Source: an uncultured Prevotellaceae bacterium
GTDB taxonomy: Bacteria > Bacteroidota > Bacteroidia > Bacteroidales > Bacteroidaceae
Direction: 5' to 3'
DNA: 64,000 nucleotides
Assembly (NCBI GenBank): GCA_902799905.1
Contig: CADCCB010000007.1
Location: 1-64,000, forward strand
Shown here one piece after another: positions 34,483-48,265 of the stretch. Positions within the stretch are counted from its first letter, which is position 1, and each line of letters starts with the position of its first letter. The position numbers and the translations under genes are program-made. Under the pieces are notes generated by a model. It made no database searches, was not told the DNA's origin, and saw nothing but the letters and a program-made list of their open reading frames with translations.

Positions 34483-34943
34483 CCACCCGCGAACTGCCCA
34501 ACAGCGAGTTTCTGCCCTTCGTGGTAGAACGGCTGCAGGAGGGTCACACAGCCACGCTGCCCCTTCGCGGTCGCAGCATGCGCCCATTCCTGGAAGATGG
34601 TCGCGACAAGGCATTGCTGCAGGTGGCCACTCATCCACAGATAGGCGATGCCGTGCTGGCAGAGATCAGTGAGGGCCACTTCGTGCTCCATCGCATCGTT
34701 GCCATCAATGGACAACAGGTGACACTACGTGGCGACGGCAATCTGAGTGACGAGCATTGTATGCTTGGCGACATCCGCGCCAAGGCCATCGGCTTCTACC
34801 GCAAGGGACGGCTGAAGGCCGATAGTACTGACGGTCGCAAATGGCGCATCTACTCATGGTGGTGGACCCGCCTCTACCCTATCCGTCGCTACCTGCTGTT
34901 TGCCCTTTATCCGCACATACCTCAAAGATTCAAGAAAAAATAA
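34455..34943 (+). CDS. S24/S26-family peptidase (signal-peptidase-like)
   Basis: 162 residues from the ATG at 34455. Contains LPLRGRSMRPFLEDGRDKALLQ, the S26/S24 box with the catalytic serine (SM), and then VLHRIVAINGQQVTLRGDGN, which carries the second conserved region (a lysine is not obvious; LHRIV matches the family pattern). C-terminal basic segment and a WWWTRLYPIRRYLLFALYP helix that could sit in the membrane. Likely cleaves a leader or signal from a partner protein. Overlaps the kinase gene by 28 bp. Confidence 0.75.
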   Translation: MPQHDSPHIATRELPNSEFLPFVVERLQEGHTATLPLRGRSMRPFLEDGRDKALLQVATHPQIGDAVLAEISEGHFVLHRIVAINGQQVTLRGDGNLSDEHCMLGDIRAKAIGFYRKGRLKADSTDGRKWRIYSWWWTRLYPIRRYLLFALYPHIPQRFKKK

Positions 34944-34953
34944 AATAAGAAAT

Positions 34954-35220
34954 ATGAAGACAAAGAATGGATTTCGCCTACGCACGGTATGCGGTGAGAA
35001 CATTATCGTGGCAGAAGGCATCAAGAACATCGACTTCAGTCGCATCATCAGCATGAACGAGCCCTCTGCCTTTCTCTGGCAGAAGGTTCAGGACAAGGAG
35101 TTTGACGAAGACCTGCTGACCAACCTGCTCTTAGAGGAGTACGAGGTGGACGAAGCCACAGCCCGTCGCGACATTGAAGCGCTCGTGCAAAAGTGGTTCG
35201 AAGCGGGCATCATCGAGTGA
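34954..35220 (+). CDS. PqqD-like (RRE) protein
   Basis: 88 residues, the normal PqqD/RRE size. Seen: FRLRTVCGENIIVAEGIKNIDFSRIISMNEPSAFLWQKV, EFDEDLLTNLLLEEYEVDEATARRDIEALVQKWFEAGII, which matches the beta strands and three helices of the RiPP recognition element; the NEPSAFLW motif is the hallmark. RREs bind leader peptides of ribosomally made natural products. No radical-SAM or YcaO enzyme is adjacent. The last 90 bp overlap ispE on the opposite strand. Confidence 0.85.
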   Translation: MKTKNGFRLRTVCGENIIVAEGIKNIDFSRIISMNEPSAFLWQKVQDKEFDEDLLTNLLLEEYEVDEATARRDIEALVQKWFEAGIIE

Positions 35221-35994
35221 GGGAGGAAAGATTCCAAAAACAGCACTTCCGCTGCCGCTCATCGCAGCATAGAGGGCACCCATGTCGTAGAGTTGCTGCT
35301 TGATGGTTCCTATCTCTGGATGAAGGGCGAAGACGCTCTTCTCAAAGTCGTTTGTCAGTTCGTCACGCCAAGTCTCGATGGGCTGTTCAACTATCGTTCG
35401 ACAGTTCTTGGCGGGCTTTTGCGGCGTAATCAGCGAAAAGGCCTCTTTCGTAGGAACAGGTATATCAGGGCGTACCACAGCGAGGTAATATCCCTTCAGA
35501 TTCAGGCCTATCGGCTGCAACCGCTCCCCTATCCCTTCAGCATAGGCAGGACGGTTCAGGATAAAGATGGGACAGTCAGCGCCCAGTTTGGCAGCATAGT
35601 CGATAAGTTGCTGCTCTGTGAGATTCAGTCCACACATCTTATTCAGTAACAACAGCATGGCGGCACAGTCACTCGAGCCGCCACCCATGCCTGCCTGCGT
35701 GGGTATGGCCTTATAGAGGTGGGCATGAACGCGCGGCATCTGGGGAAAATCCTGCTTCAGCAGGTTGTAAGCACGCACCACCAGATTGCGCTGCTCATCA
35801 CCCTCCACAGCGATATTCGTCACTTTCAGGTCGCAGTCGTAAGGCGAAGGAAACTGCTCGTCCATCACCTGCACCTCAAGGGCATCCTGCAGAGGCACAG
35901 GAAAAAACACGGTCTCCAGGTTATGATATCCGTCAGGGCGACGCTCCACCACGTTAAGACCCAGATTTATCTTTGCTATAGGAAAACTAATCAT
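35131..35994 (-). CDS. ispE: 4-diphosphocytidyl-2-C-methyl-D-erythritol kinase
   Basis: 287 residues. Phosphorylates CDP-methylerythritol in the MEP isoprenoid pathway. GHMP-kinase marks: AKINLGLNVVERRPDGYHNLETVF (catalytic Lys-Asp region), PTQAGMGGGSSDCAAML (ATP loop) and GADCPIF, then MSGSGSAVFGIF. The last 30 residues (SLDDARFEPLLHERFNVATGC...) are coded from the antisense of the pqqD gene and look like a read-through tail; length exceeds the usual 265-275. Follows nth by 48 bp. Confidence 0.93.
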   Translation of the reverse strand: MISFPIAKINLGLNVVERRPDGYHNLETVFFPVPLQDALEVQVMDEQFPSPYDCDLKVTNIAVEGDEQRNLVVRAYNLLKQDFPQMPRVHAHLYKAIPTQAGMGGGSSDCAAMLLLLNKMCGLNLTEQQLIDYAAKLGADCPIFILNRPAYAEGIGERLQPIGLNLKGYYLAVVRPDIPVPTKEAFSLITPQKPAKNCRTIVEQPIETWRDELTNDFEKSVFALHPEIGTIKQQLYDMGALYAAMSGSGSAVFGIFPPSLDDARFEPLLHERFNVATGCGFVHLVLL

Positions 35995-36000
35995 TGTGGT

Positions 36001-36032
36001 TTGAGATTTGAGGTTTGAGATTTGAGGTTTGA
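36001..36032. repeat. Tandem TTGAGATTTGAGGT repeat
   Basis: Two to three copies of a 14-nt unit fill the gap between nth and ispE. Confidence 0.6.
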
Positions 36033-36042
36033 GAGCGGAGAT

Positions 36043-36696
36043 TTAATGATCTAGGCGCGAGCCTTCTAATTGTTTGGGACAGAGAGCCGCCAGTTCACAC
36101 TTTTCACAATGGGGCTTGCGAGAGGTGCACACATAACGGCCATGAAGCAAGAGCCAATGATGCGCCAAAGCCACATCGGCCTCAGGGATGTTTTTCTTCA
36201 GCGTCTGCTCAACCTTAAAGGGCGTATTGTCAGTCTTCGAGACCAATCCTAAGCGATGGCTCACACGATAGACATGCGTGTCAACAGGCATTGCCGACTG
36301 CCCGAAGGCTACGGCCTGCATCACATTGGCAGTCTTACGGCCTACTCCAGGCAGTTCCAGCAACAAGTTCATGTCACTGGGCACTTCACCGTCATACCGC
36401 TCCATCAGCATACGGGACATCTCCACAAGATGCTTGGCCTTCGAGTTGGGATAACTCACGCTCTTCACGTATTCCAGCACCTCGTCATCGTTTGCCTGCG
36501 CCATCGATCTGGCATCAGGAAAATGCCTAAACAATTCTGGCGTCACCTGATTCACCCGTTTATCGGTGCACTGGGCGCTCAGTATGACGGCTACCAGCAA
36601 CTGGAACACGCTGCCGAACTCCAGTTCCGTCGTCACCTCGGGCATCTCCTTACGGAAATGCGCCAGCACTATTTTATATCGTTCCTCACGCTTCAT
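36043..36696 (-). CDS. nth: Endonuclease III (DNA glycosylase/AP lyase)
   Basis: 217 residues. Removes oxidised pyrimidines. Helix-hairpin-helix LPGVGRKTANVMQA with the catalytic lysine at the K of GRKTA, the catalytic aspartate in PVDTHVYRVSHRLGL, and a C-terminal 4Fe-4S cluster (C-x6-C-x2-C-x5-C in CTSRKPHCEKCELAALC). SAQCTDKRVN is the substrate-pocket segment. It is 24 bp downstream of the beta-propeller lipoprotein and probably part of the same transcript. Confidence 0.96.
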   Translation of the reverse strand: MKREERYKIVLAHFRKEMPEVTTELEFGSVFQLLVAVILSAQCTDKRVNQVTPELFRHFPDARSMAQANDDEVLEYVKSVSYPNSKAKHLVEMSRMLMERYDGEVPSDMNLLLELPGVGRKTANVMQAVAFGQSAMPVDTHVYRVSHRLGLVSKTDNTPFKVEQTLKKNIPEADVALAHHWLLLHGRYVCTSRKPHCEKCELAALCPKQLEGSRLDH

Positions 36697-36720
36697 TTCT
36701 CATTTGTCATTTCTCATTCC

Positions 36721-38222
36721 TCATTTCGAAAGTCTATGCACATACTTCACGGGCACTCCCTCCTCGTCTCTCAACAGTCGGGCAAAGCCTTGGGGCGTCT
36801 CCTTGACAGGACCACGCATAAACTCAGGGATATTATAACTCTTCATAAACTGCCTGTGATACTCAGGATCGGCCTGCGGCAGTACAAAGGCTTTGGTGCT
36901 GCGTCCCTGTTCATCGACATGCGAGATGAACGGACGGGTGTAGTTGCCATCCTCACGGCGGCTGCTCACAACAATCCACCTACCGTTGCTCGACCAGGAG
37001 TGGTAACTCTCCGTATCGTCAGAGTTGATACCCTCCATGCGTCCACATTCGCCTGTGGTCAGGTCCATCAGCCACAAGTCAGCCTCGTGGTGCCAGATGT
37101 GGAAGCACCCGTAGTTGCCCAGGGTAAACACCAAGAAGCGTCCATCGGGCGACACTCTTGGTAGCGTGGCGCTCTTGTCCAGCGAGTCGGCATCAAACAC
37201 CATCTCGCGTGGTCCGAAAGCCATCGTCTCTGGGTCAAAGGACTTTTTATAGATGCAGTACTTCAACTCTTTGGCACGCATGATAACATCGGTCTCATGT
37301 TCCAGGGAGTCGTTGTACACGAAATGGGCGCTGCAATAATACACCGTCTTGCCGTCAGGTGCCCAGAAGGGATAGACCTCCATCTCGTTGATGTCGTTCT
37401 CGATATTCGTCACCTCGTTCTTCGCCACATCGTAGGCAATGAGGTCACTGGCGGAGTCGAAGACCTCAATCTTATTATGATCGGCGGTATGGAAACTCTG
37501 TCCTGTATTGTTGGTAGAAAACACCACCAGCGGTAGCCACGGATGCCACGAGGGATAGACACCAGCCGAGAGTATCGAGTCGTTACGCATATTGATTTTC
37601 CTGATGTCGCCATCATAGACAATCACCGTGCCGCCATGATTCTGACGTGCGTGGAACAGCATCCTGTCAGGGTTATACTGCTGATAGTTATGACAGTTGA
37701 CACATTGTCCGCTCGACTCGGTACAGCACAGCATATTGTCCACCATCACACGCTCATCGTAGTTCTCCAGGCAACGCTGGTTCAGCGTCAGTTCCTCATA
37801 GGTGACATACGACGGTGATATCAATCGGTAACTCAGCCAAGGGTCGATGCTGTCGGGCGACACATGAAAGGCGAACGGCTTGAAGCGTGTCCACTCCTCA
37901 CCATGACGGGCATAGACCTCTACGGTGATGTCGTGCCCCTTCGCCTTCTCTGCCAGAGCATGCCAGTCATCCAGGTCGGGCTGCACCTTCTCGCCGCCAC
38001 ATATCATCTCCTCATCGCCATACGACAGTCGGGCCACCACCTCATCAGCCTCCTGATCCATTTGGAAGGTCAGCGGAGCAATGTTGACGGGAATGGTCAC
38101 ATCGGTATAGTCAGGATAGATGGCGGGTGTCTCATCCTTCTGTGTGTAGGTCTCGGGCACACTGGTCTGACAGGCCGTCAGCGCAAGTGCTGCCACTATA
38201 ATATATAAAAAGTGCCTCTTCA

Positions 38223-38223
<1 letters not shown>
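36721..38223 (-). CDS. TolB-like beta-propeller lipoprotein with a CxxCH motif
   Basis: 500 residues. Lipoprotein signal MKRHFLYIIVAALALTAC. Middle: SSGQCVNCHNYQQYN, a CxxCH heme-attachment motif. C-terminal two-thirds are WD40/TolB-like propeller repeats (YPSWHPWLPLVVFSTN, EVYPFWAPDGKTVYYCSA, LPRVSPDGRFLVFTLG, YHSWSSNGRWIVVSSR). The family is often called a cytochrome c biosynthesis or PD40 protein in Bacteroidales; actual heme binding would need c-type cytochrome maturation. Start overlaps the DUF6057 stop by one base. Confidence 0.82.
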
Positions 38224-44233
<6,010 letters not shown>

Positions 44234-44275
44234 AAAAGGAATGGTTACGACAGCAGCGATGAGAGCCTTGTGAGT

Positions 44276-45442
44276 TCATAACTCAGCCACAAAGGCATCG
44301 ATGGCCTCCTCCGTGAAGTGCTGCATCACCACCACATGAGCCAGTTTGCCTCCGAAACGTGGGTCCTCGTTCTGCGCCAACTGATACTTATGAGCCAGTT
44401 CCGGCGATGGGCAGCGCATGAAGACTGTGTTGCTGTATTCGTTCACCCACGCTGGATAGCCTGCCTTGTCGAGTTGCTGCTTCAGATAGGCCGTCAACTC
44501 CATGATGCGACGGGCCTGGCGCCCCCACTCTTCGGCACCCACTTTCTGGACTACCCACCAGAACTTGAGCGGCTGGATGGGGTCGCGCGAACAGTTGATC
44601 ATGCGCATGTTCTTATTCAGATAAGGTACGTCGAAGTCGGCCTGGTTGTCGTACACCTCACGCGTGCAGATGAAAAGTCCGCAGGGCGAGTCGATGCCGA
44701 AGAACTTATGGCCGCTGACGGCAATCGAGTCAAAGCCCATTGTCCGACTGCTCACCAAATGGCGGTGCTCCGTAAACGGCAGATAGCCGCCAAAGAGGGC
44801 TGCATCGACATGGCGATAGACGGCAGGCAACTCGGGATGACGGCGGAGCACGGCGTTGAGCGCGGGCATATCGTCGATGGCGCCTTTGAAGGTAGAACCG
44901 CAGGCAAAGACAACGAGTGCCGGACGCGACGTGTCGAGTTGCTGTTCCAATTCCTCTGGTATCATGCGTCCCATGATGTCGCTCTTCACCAGACGTGTCT
45001 CCAGGTTCTGCAGGTGGGCCAGACGCATGTTCGAGTAGTGGGCCTCGTCACTCACATAGAGTACGGGGGCCTGCCCTGTCTGATGCTTCAGGTAGTTGGC
45101 GCCGAAATAAATGCCGTGGTTGTTGCCGTCGGAGCCGCTATGGGTAATGAGACCCCATCGGTTGTCATCATCGAAATCGTAGAGTGGTGCGAAGAACTCG
45201 ATGACCTCGCGTTCGAACACTTGTGATGACACCTCCCAAGGTGTGTCGGTAAAGGGGTCTCCGGCATTGTTCAGGTTCATGAGGTTGATGCCTGCATGAT
45301 AATACCACTCATAGAATTCGCCCAACGGCGACACCTCGTTAAAGGGGTAGCCAAAATACTTGGGGAGCGTCTCGCGCCATATCTCTGTCCATTCGTCCAG
45401 TTTGGGGTATCCTGAGGTGACCTTTAATTGTTCTTGTTTCAT
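44276..45442 (-). CDS. PLP-dependent group II decarboxylase, like histidine decarboxylase
   Basis: 388 residues. PLP enzyme with THSGSDGNNHGIYFGA (phosphate-binding), YVSDEAHYSNMRLAHLQNL, ACGSTFKGAIDDMP, HVDAALFGG (the Asp contacting the pyridine nitrogen) and SGHKFFGIDSP, which has the Schiff-base lysine. The overall pattern matches the histidine decarboxylase group of bacterial group II decarboxylases, so histamine or a related amine may be formed. Exact substrate not proven. Solitary, convergent with the esterase gene. Confidence 0.85.
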   Translation of the reverse strand: MKQEQLKVTSGYPKLDEWTEIWRETLPKYFGYPFNEVSPLGEFYEWYYHAGINLMNLNNAGDPFTDTPWEVSSQVFEREVIEFFAPLYDFDDDNRWGLITHSGSDGNNHGIYFGANYLKHQTGQAPVLYVSDEAHYSNMRLAHLQNLETRLVKSDIMGRMIPEELEQQLDTSRPALVVFACGSTFKGAIDDMPALNAVLRRHPELPAVYRHVDAALFGGYLPFTEHRHLVSSRTMGFDSIAVSGHKFFGIDSPCGLFICTREVYDNQADFDVPYLNKNMRMINCSRDPIQPLKFWWVVQKVGAEEWGRQARRIMELTAYLKQQLDKAGYPAWVNEYSNTVFMRCPSPELAHKYQLAQNEDPRFGGKLAHVVVMQHFTEEAIDAFVAEL

Positions 45443-45560
45443 ATCTAGTTTTTTATATCATCAGTTTCACGCGGAAAAAGTGCTTGCAAAATTACAACTT
45501 TTTTAGCAAATAACTGTCCATTTGTTTAAGTTTAACGTAATTTCCAGTATAAAATGCTAT

Positions 45561-45641
45561 AGTCGGCTGCTGGTCATGGAGCGATAGGTGCGCCTACCAG
45601 ACCGCTACATGGGCATACTGCGCAACGGGTTCCATCAGTAA
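45561..45641 (+). pseudogene. Fragment of a phytase-like esterase gene
   Basis: Reads RLLVMER, stop, VRLP, DRYMGILRNGFHQ, stop; this joins two segments that are separate in the intact gene (LLVMERQVRIP and DRYKGVLRDWF, 43940-44200). An in-frame TAG replaces the Gln codon. A deletion of about 200 bp plus a nonsense change. Confidence 0.75.
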
Positions 45642-45758
45642 TCCCTCCCATCCTCCCATTAGGGGGCTGAAAGCCCGATATACAAAGGGCTTGAGGAACG
45701 GGAGGGACGATGAAAAAGGGTCCCGTCACCCTCCCGTTTTTCGCTCCGATACTCCCTT
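45642..45758 (+). mobile_element. Left inverted repeat of the VapE element
   Basis: About 117 bp, with an internal AACGGGAGGG ... CCCTCCCGTT hairpin. Its reverse complement, about 80 percent identical by eye, flanks the VapE gene on the other side (47167-47281). Confidence 0.75.
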
Positions 45759-45810
45759 ACTGGATTTCGTTAAATTCAAGTGTTAAAATAGAAACTTTTT
45801 GGATAAAGAA

Positions 45811-45842
45811 CTTGCAAACCGCACTTTTTTTTTGTATCTTTG
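45811..45842 (+). promoter_or_regulatory. Promoter of the VapE gene
   Basis: TATCTTTG (45835-45842) with CTTG 20 bp upstream. Transcription start near 45849, leaving an 83-nt leader. Confidence 0.6.
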
Positions 45843-45931
45843 CAGTTGGTAATCGGATGACATGGATAACGCGAAAAACACCATGAAAAACATGCCGAAC
45901 CTATGAAATCATTAACTATAAAACTTTAACT

Positions 45932-47158
45932 ATGGACAAAAAATCCTTGGTGGCGAATGGGCTGCCCCTAAATGCCCGAACTGAGAGCATGCTCATCATT
46001 GAGCAGTTCCTTAACGAAAAGTACCTCTTCCGACGTAATGTGCTCAACGGAAAGGTGGAGTTCAAATCGAAAAGCGACGAGGATGGCGCCTTCCGTCCCT
46101 TGACGGCAGAGGCACTGAACAGCATCATCATCTGTGCCCTTCGCGAAGGACTGGGCGAAGAGTGCAATCCAAAGGCCGACATCGCCATGTTTGTCAACTC
46201 TGAAGAGGTGCCTGTGTTCAATCCTGTTGCTGAGTTCCTGAAGGACTTGCCCCAGTGGGACGGTCAGAACCATGTGGCACGTCTCTTCTCTCGACTGCCA
46301 GGCATCAGCACGGAGCAGCACGGCTACCTTGCCTGCTGGCTGCGCTCGACGGTGGCCCATTGGCTGCAGATGGACACGCTACATGGCAACGAAGTTGTAC
46401 CAGTACTGATTGGGGCTCAGGGCTGCGGCAAGACCACCTTCCTGCGCCGCCTGCTGCCTCCGACTCTGCGAGAGTATTATCTGGATCATCTGAACCTGTC
46501 GAATAAGTTCGACAAGGAGATGGCGCTAACTAACAATCTGCTGGTCAATCTGGACGAACTGGAGGCCATCCGCCCCAGCCAGCATGCTGCGCTGAAGCAG
46601 ACCCTCTCTAAGAACAAGGTGAACGGGCGCCCCATCTTCGGCAAGACTCAGAACGACCGCCCACGCTATGCCTCGTTTGTGTCAACAACAAACAATCCGC
46701 ATCCGCTGACTGACGTGACTGGCAGCCGACGATATATCTGCCTCTCGACACCCAAGGGACAACTGATCGATAATACGGGCTGCATCGACTACGAGCAGTT
46801 GTATGCTCAGGTACTGCATGAGATTCAGGTACTGCAGTCGCCCTACTGGTTCAACAATCAGGAGGTGGAACGTATTCAGCAACTGAACCTGAACTACATG
46901 CAGCAGAAGGACATTTCCGAGATGGTGCAGGTCTGTTTTCGTAAACCCAATGAGGGTGAGAAGGTGAAGTCGCTCAACACCACAGAAATTCTAGGTATCA
47001 TCCGCGACGAGTACCCCAATGTGGTTATCTCGATGAAGACGAAGGCCGAATTGGGGCGCATCCTTGTCGGCCTCAACTACGAACGCAAGGAGCATAGCCA
47101 CGTGGCTTACTACAAGGCCGTTCCCTTGAAAGTCCGCCAGGATTTCAAGGCAGCATGA
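45932..47158 (+). CDS. VapE-family P-loop protein (SF3-helicase/primase-like, DUF3874-type C-terminus)
   Basis: 408 residues. Central VapE domain: VFNPVAEFLKDLPQWDGQNHVARLFSRLPG, then WLRSTVAHWLQMDTLHGNEVVPVLIGAQGCGKTTFLRRLLP with the Walker A GAQGCGKT, LLVNLDELEAI (Walker B), FGKTQNDRPRYASFVSTTNNPHPLTDVTGSRRYICL (motif C and arginine finger). The C-terminus is a winged-helix-like tail. VapE relatives act in phage-satellite replication; here the gene is single and flanked by inverted repeats, with no integrase or transposase. Confidence 0.88.
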   Translation: MDKKSLVANGLPLNARTESMLIIEQFLNEKYLFRRNVLNGKVEFKSKSDEDGAFRPLTAEALNSIIICALREGLGEECNPKADIAMFVNSEEVPVFNPVAEFLKDLPQWDGQNHVARLFSRLPGISTEQHGYLACWLRSTVAHWLQMDTLHGNEVVPVLIGAQGCGKTTFLRRLLPPTLREYYLDHLNLSNKFDKEMALTNNLLVNLDELEAIRPSQHAALKQTLSKNKVNGRPIFGKTQNDRPRYASFVSTTNNPHPLTDVTGSRRYICLSTPKGQLIDNTGCIDYEQLYAQVLHEIQVLQSPYWFNNQEVERIQQLNLNYMQQKDISEMVQVCFRKPNEGEKVKSLNTTEILGIIRDEYPNVVISMKTKAELGRILVGLNYERKEHSHVAYYKAVPLKVRQDFKAA

Positions 47159-47166
47159 GCAACGAA

Positions 47167-47281
47167 GAGGGAGTGCTGATGCGAAAAAACGGGAGGGATA
47201 CGGGACCCTTTTCCCTTATCCCTCCCGTTCGTCAAACCCTTTGTACATCGGCATTTCATCCCTGTTACGGGAGGAAGGGAG
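47167..47281 (+). mobile_element. Right inverted repeat of the VapE element
   Basis: Reverse complement of the left repeat (45642-45758), including the GGGTCCCGT and GGGAGGG blocks. Together they enclose 1.64 kb. Confidence 0.75.
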
Positions 47282-47616
47282 TAAAAAATTGATTACGTTG
47301 CATATTTCCAGGAAAGAGGCTTCTCTTTAGCAGTTTGAACGCTCCAAACTGGCACTTTGAACGCTCCAAACTGCCGTTCGGAACGCTGCAAACAACCATC
47401 GGAAAGGCAGTAAAGTATGCTTACCACGACTCCTTCCGATGCTTCCTTACAGGGGTAAAGTCCTATCGGAAGGAGCGTAAAGTCCTATCGGAAGGAGCGT
47501 AAAGTCCTATTGGAAGTAACCGTACAGAGCATCGGAACACCCATAAACTCATAGGAATACATTCTTAACAGCATGAAATGAATTCTCCTATATAGTTTCA
47601 TTTATACTATAATATT
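47282..47616. other. Gap with two kinds of short repeats
   Basis: GAACGCTCCAAACTG/GCACTTTG repeats (about 47330-47390), then the 22-bp repeat block 2. No ORF that I can support. Confidence 0.6.
47396..47525. repeat. 22-bp phased repeat block 2
   Basis: CGGAAGGAGCGTAAAGTCCTAT recurs with an exact 22-bp period (at least three units, 47460-47520), preceded by diverged and inverted units. The unit is related to the inverted units of block 1 (CGGAACG..CGTAAAGTG). Confidence 0.75.
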
Positions 47617-48141
47617 TCATTTTGAGTCTACTCTGCCTACCGTCAATTTCATATAATCTCCAAAGGTAGCCAGTTTTTGGATATTCTCAGGAACTGGCTC
47701 ACCTATACTGTTAAGGTTCTGCTCAAGTTGATTGACGTACTTCGCTATTGACTCTGCTTTTAGTTTCTCTAACATGAATTCCTGACCTCTAGTCATCTCA
47801 AGCCTTTTCTCAAGTTCATCAACAAACTGGTCTATCATGATATCACGTACTTCTTCCCGACGTCCCATTATGAGTAGTCTTCTACATGTTTTATCAATAT
47901 CACTTCCATAGGAGAAATCCACAATTTTCTTTTTTAACAGCGCGACATGGTTTGTCATAATCCATATTTTGAAGAACAGGATGATCTCCAAGATACCAGC
48001 AACAATCATCACGATACTCAGGAAGGTGAACGTGTCAGAGATATCACTCCCTGAAGAATAAGCGAATGTGTTCAATGAACACACTGCAAAGATACAACAA
48101 ATTCCACAAATAGCCATCCTTTTTCTTGAAAAATCTTCCAA
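47617..48141 (-). CDS. Hypothetical membrane protein
   Basis: 174 residues. Two membrane helices near the N-terminus (about residues 9-28 and 39-63), then a cytoplasmic charged helical region (KKKIVDFSYGSDIDKTCRRLLIMGRREEVRDIMIDQFVDELEKRLEMTRGQEFMLEKLKAESIAKYVNQLEQNLNS). No family recognised. The track start at 48141 is used; a palindrome TGTGTTCAATGAACACA and a -7-like box (48067-48094) lie inside the 5' part, so the true start may be further down. Confidence 0.6.
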   Translation of the reverse strand: MEDFSRKRMAICGICCIFAVCSLNTFAYSSGSDISDTFTFLSIVMIVAGILEIILFFKIWIMTNHVALLKKKIVDFSYGSDIDKTCRRLLIMGRREEVRDIMIDQFVDELEKRLEMTRGQEFMLEKLKAESIAKYVNQLEQNLNSIGEPVPENIQKLATFGDYMKLTVGRVDSK

Positions 48142-48226
48142 AAAAGTTCTATTCAGGTCGAACTATGGATAATCCTCATCTTACAGGGAGAGCTATCAGA
48201 AAATGAAAAGAAAAGTTGACCTTACT

Positions 48227-48257
48227 TTTGCATATCCCTCGTTTTTTTGTAACTTTG
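48227..48257 (+). promoter_or_regulatory. Promoter of the RAYT-like gene
   Basis: TTTG (48227-48230), 19-bp spacer, TAACTTTG (48250-48257). Transcription start near 48264, two bases before the ATG at 48266; this decides the start codon. Confidence 0.7.
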
Positions 48258-48265
48258 CCTGCGAA

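Larger units (their letters stand above)
45443..45931. other. Gap between the decarboxylase and the VapE gene
   Basis: Holds the decarboxylase -7 box (minus-strand TAATTTTG, 45487-45494), a pseudogene fragment (45561-45641), the left inverted repeat of the VapE element (45642-45758) and the VapE promoter. Confidence 0.7.

Noticed and set aside
48067-48094. Promoter and palindrome within the 47617-48141 gene
   Set aside because: The -7 box has no properly spaced -33 box and sits in sequence that encodes a plausible first membrane helix; kept only as a note on the start.
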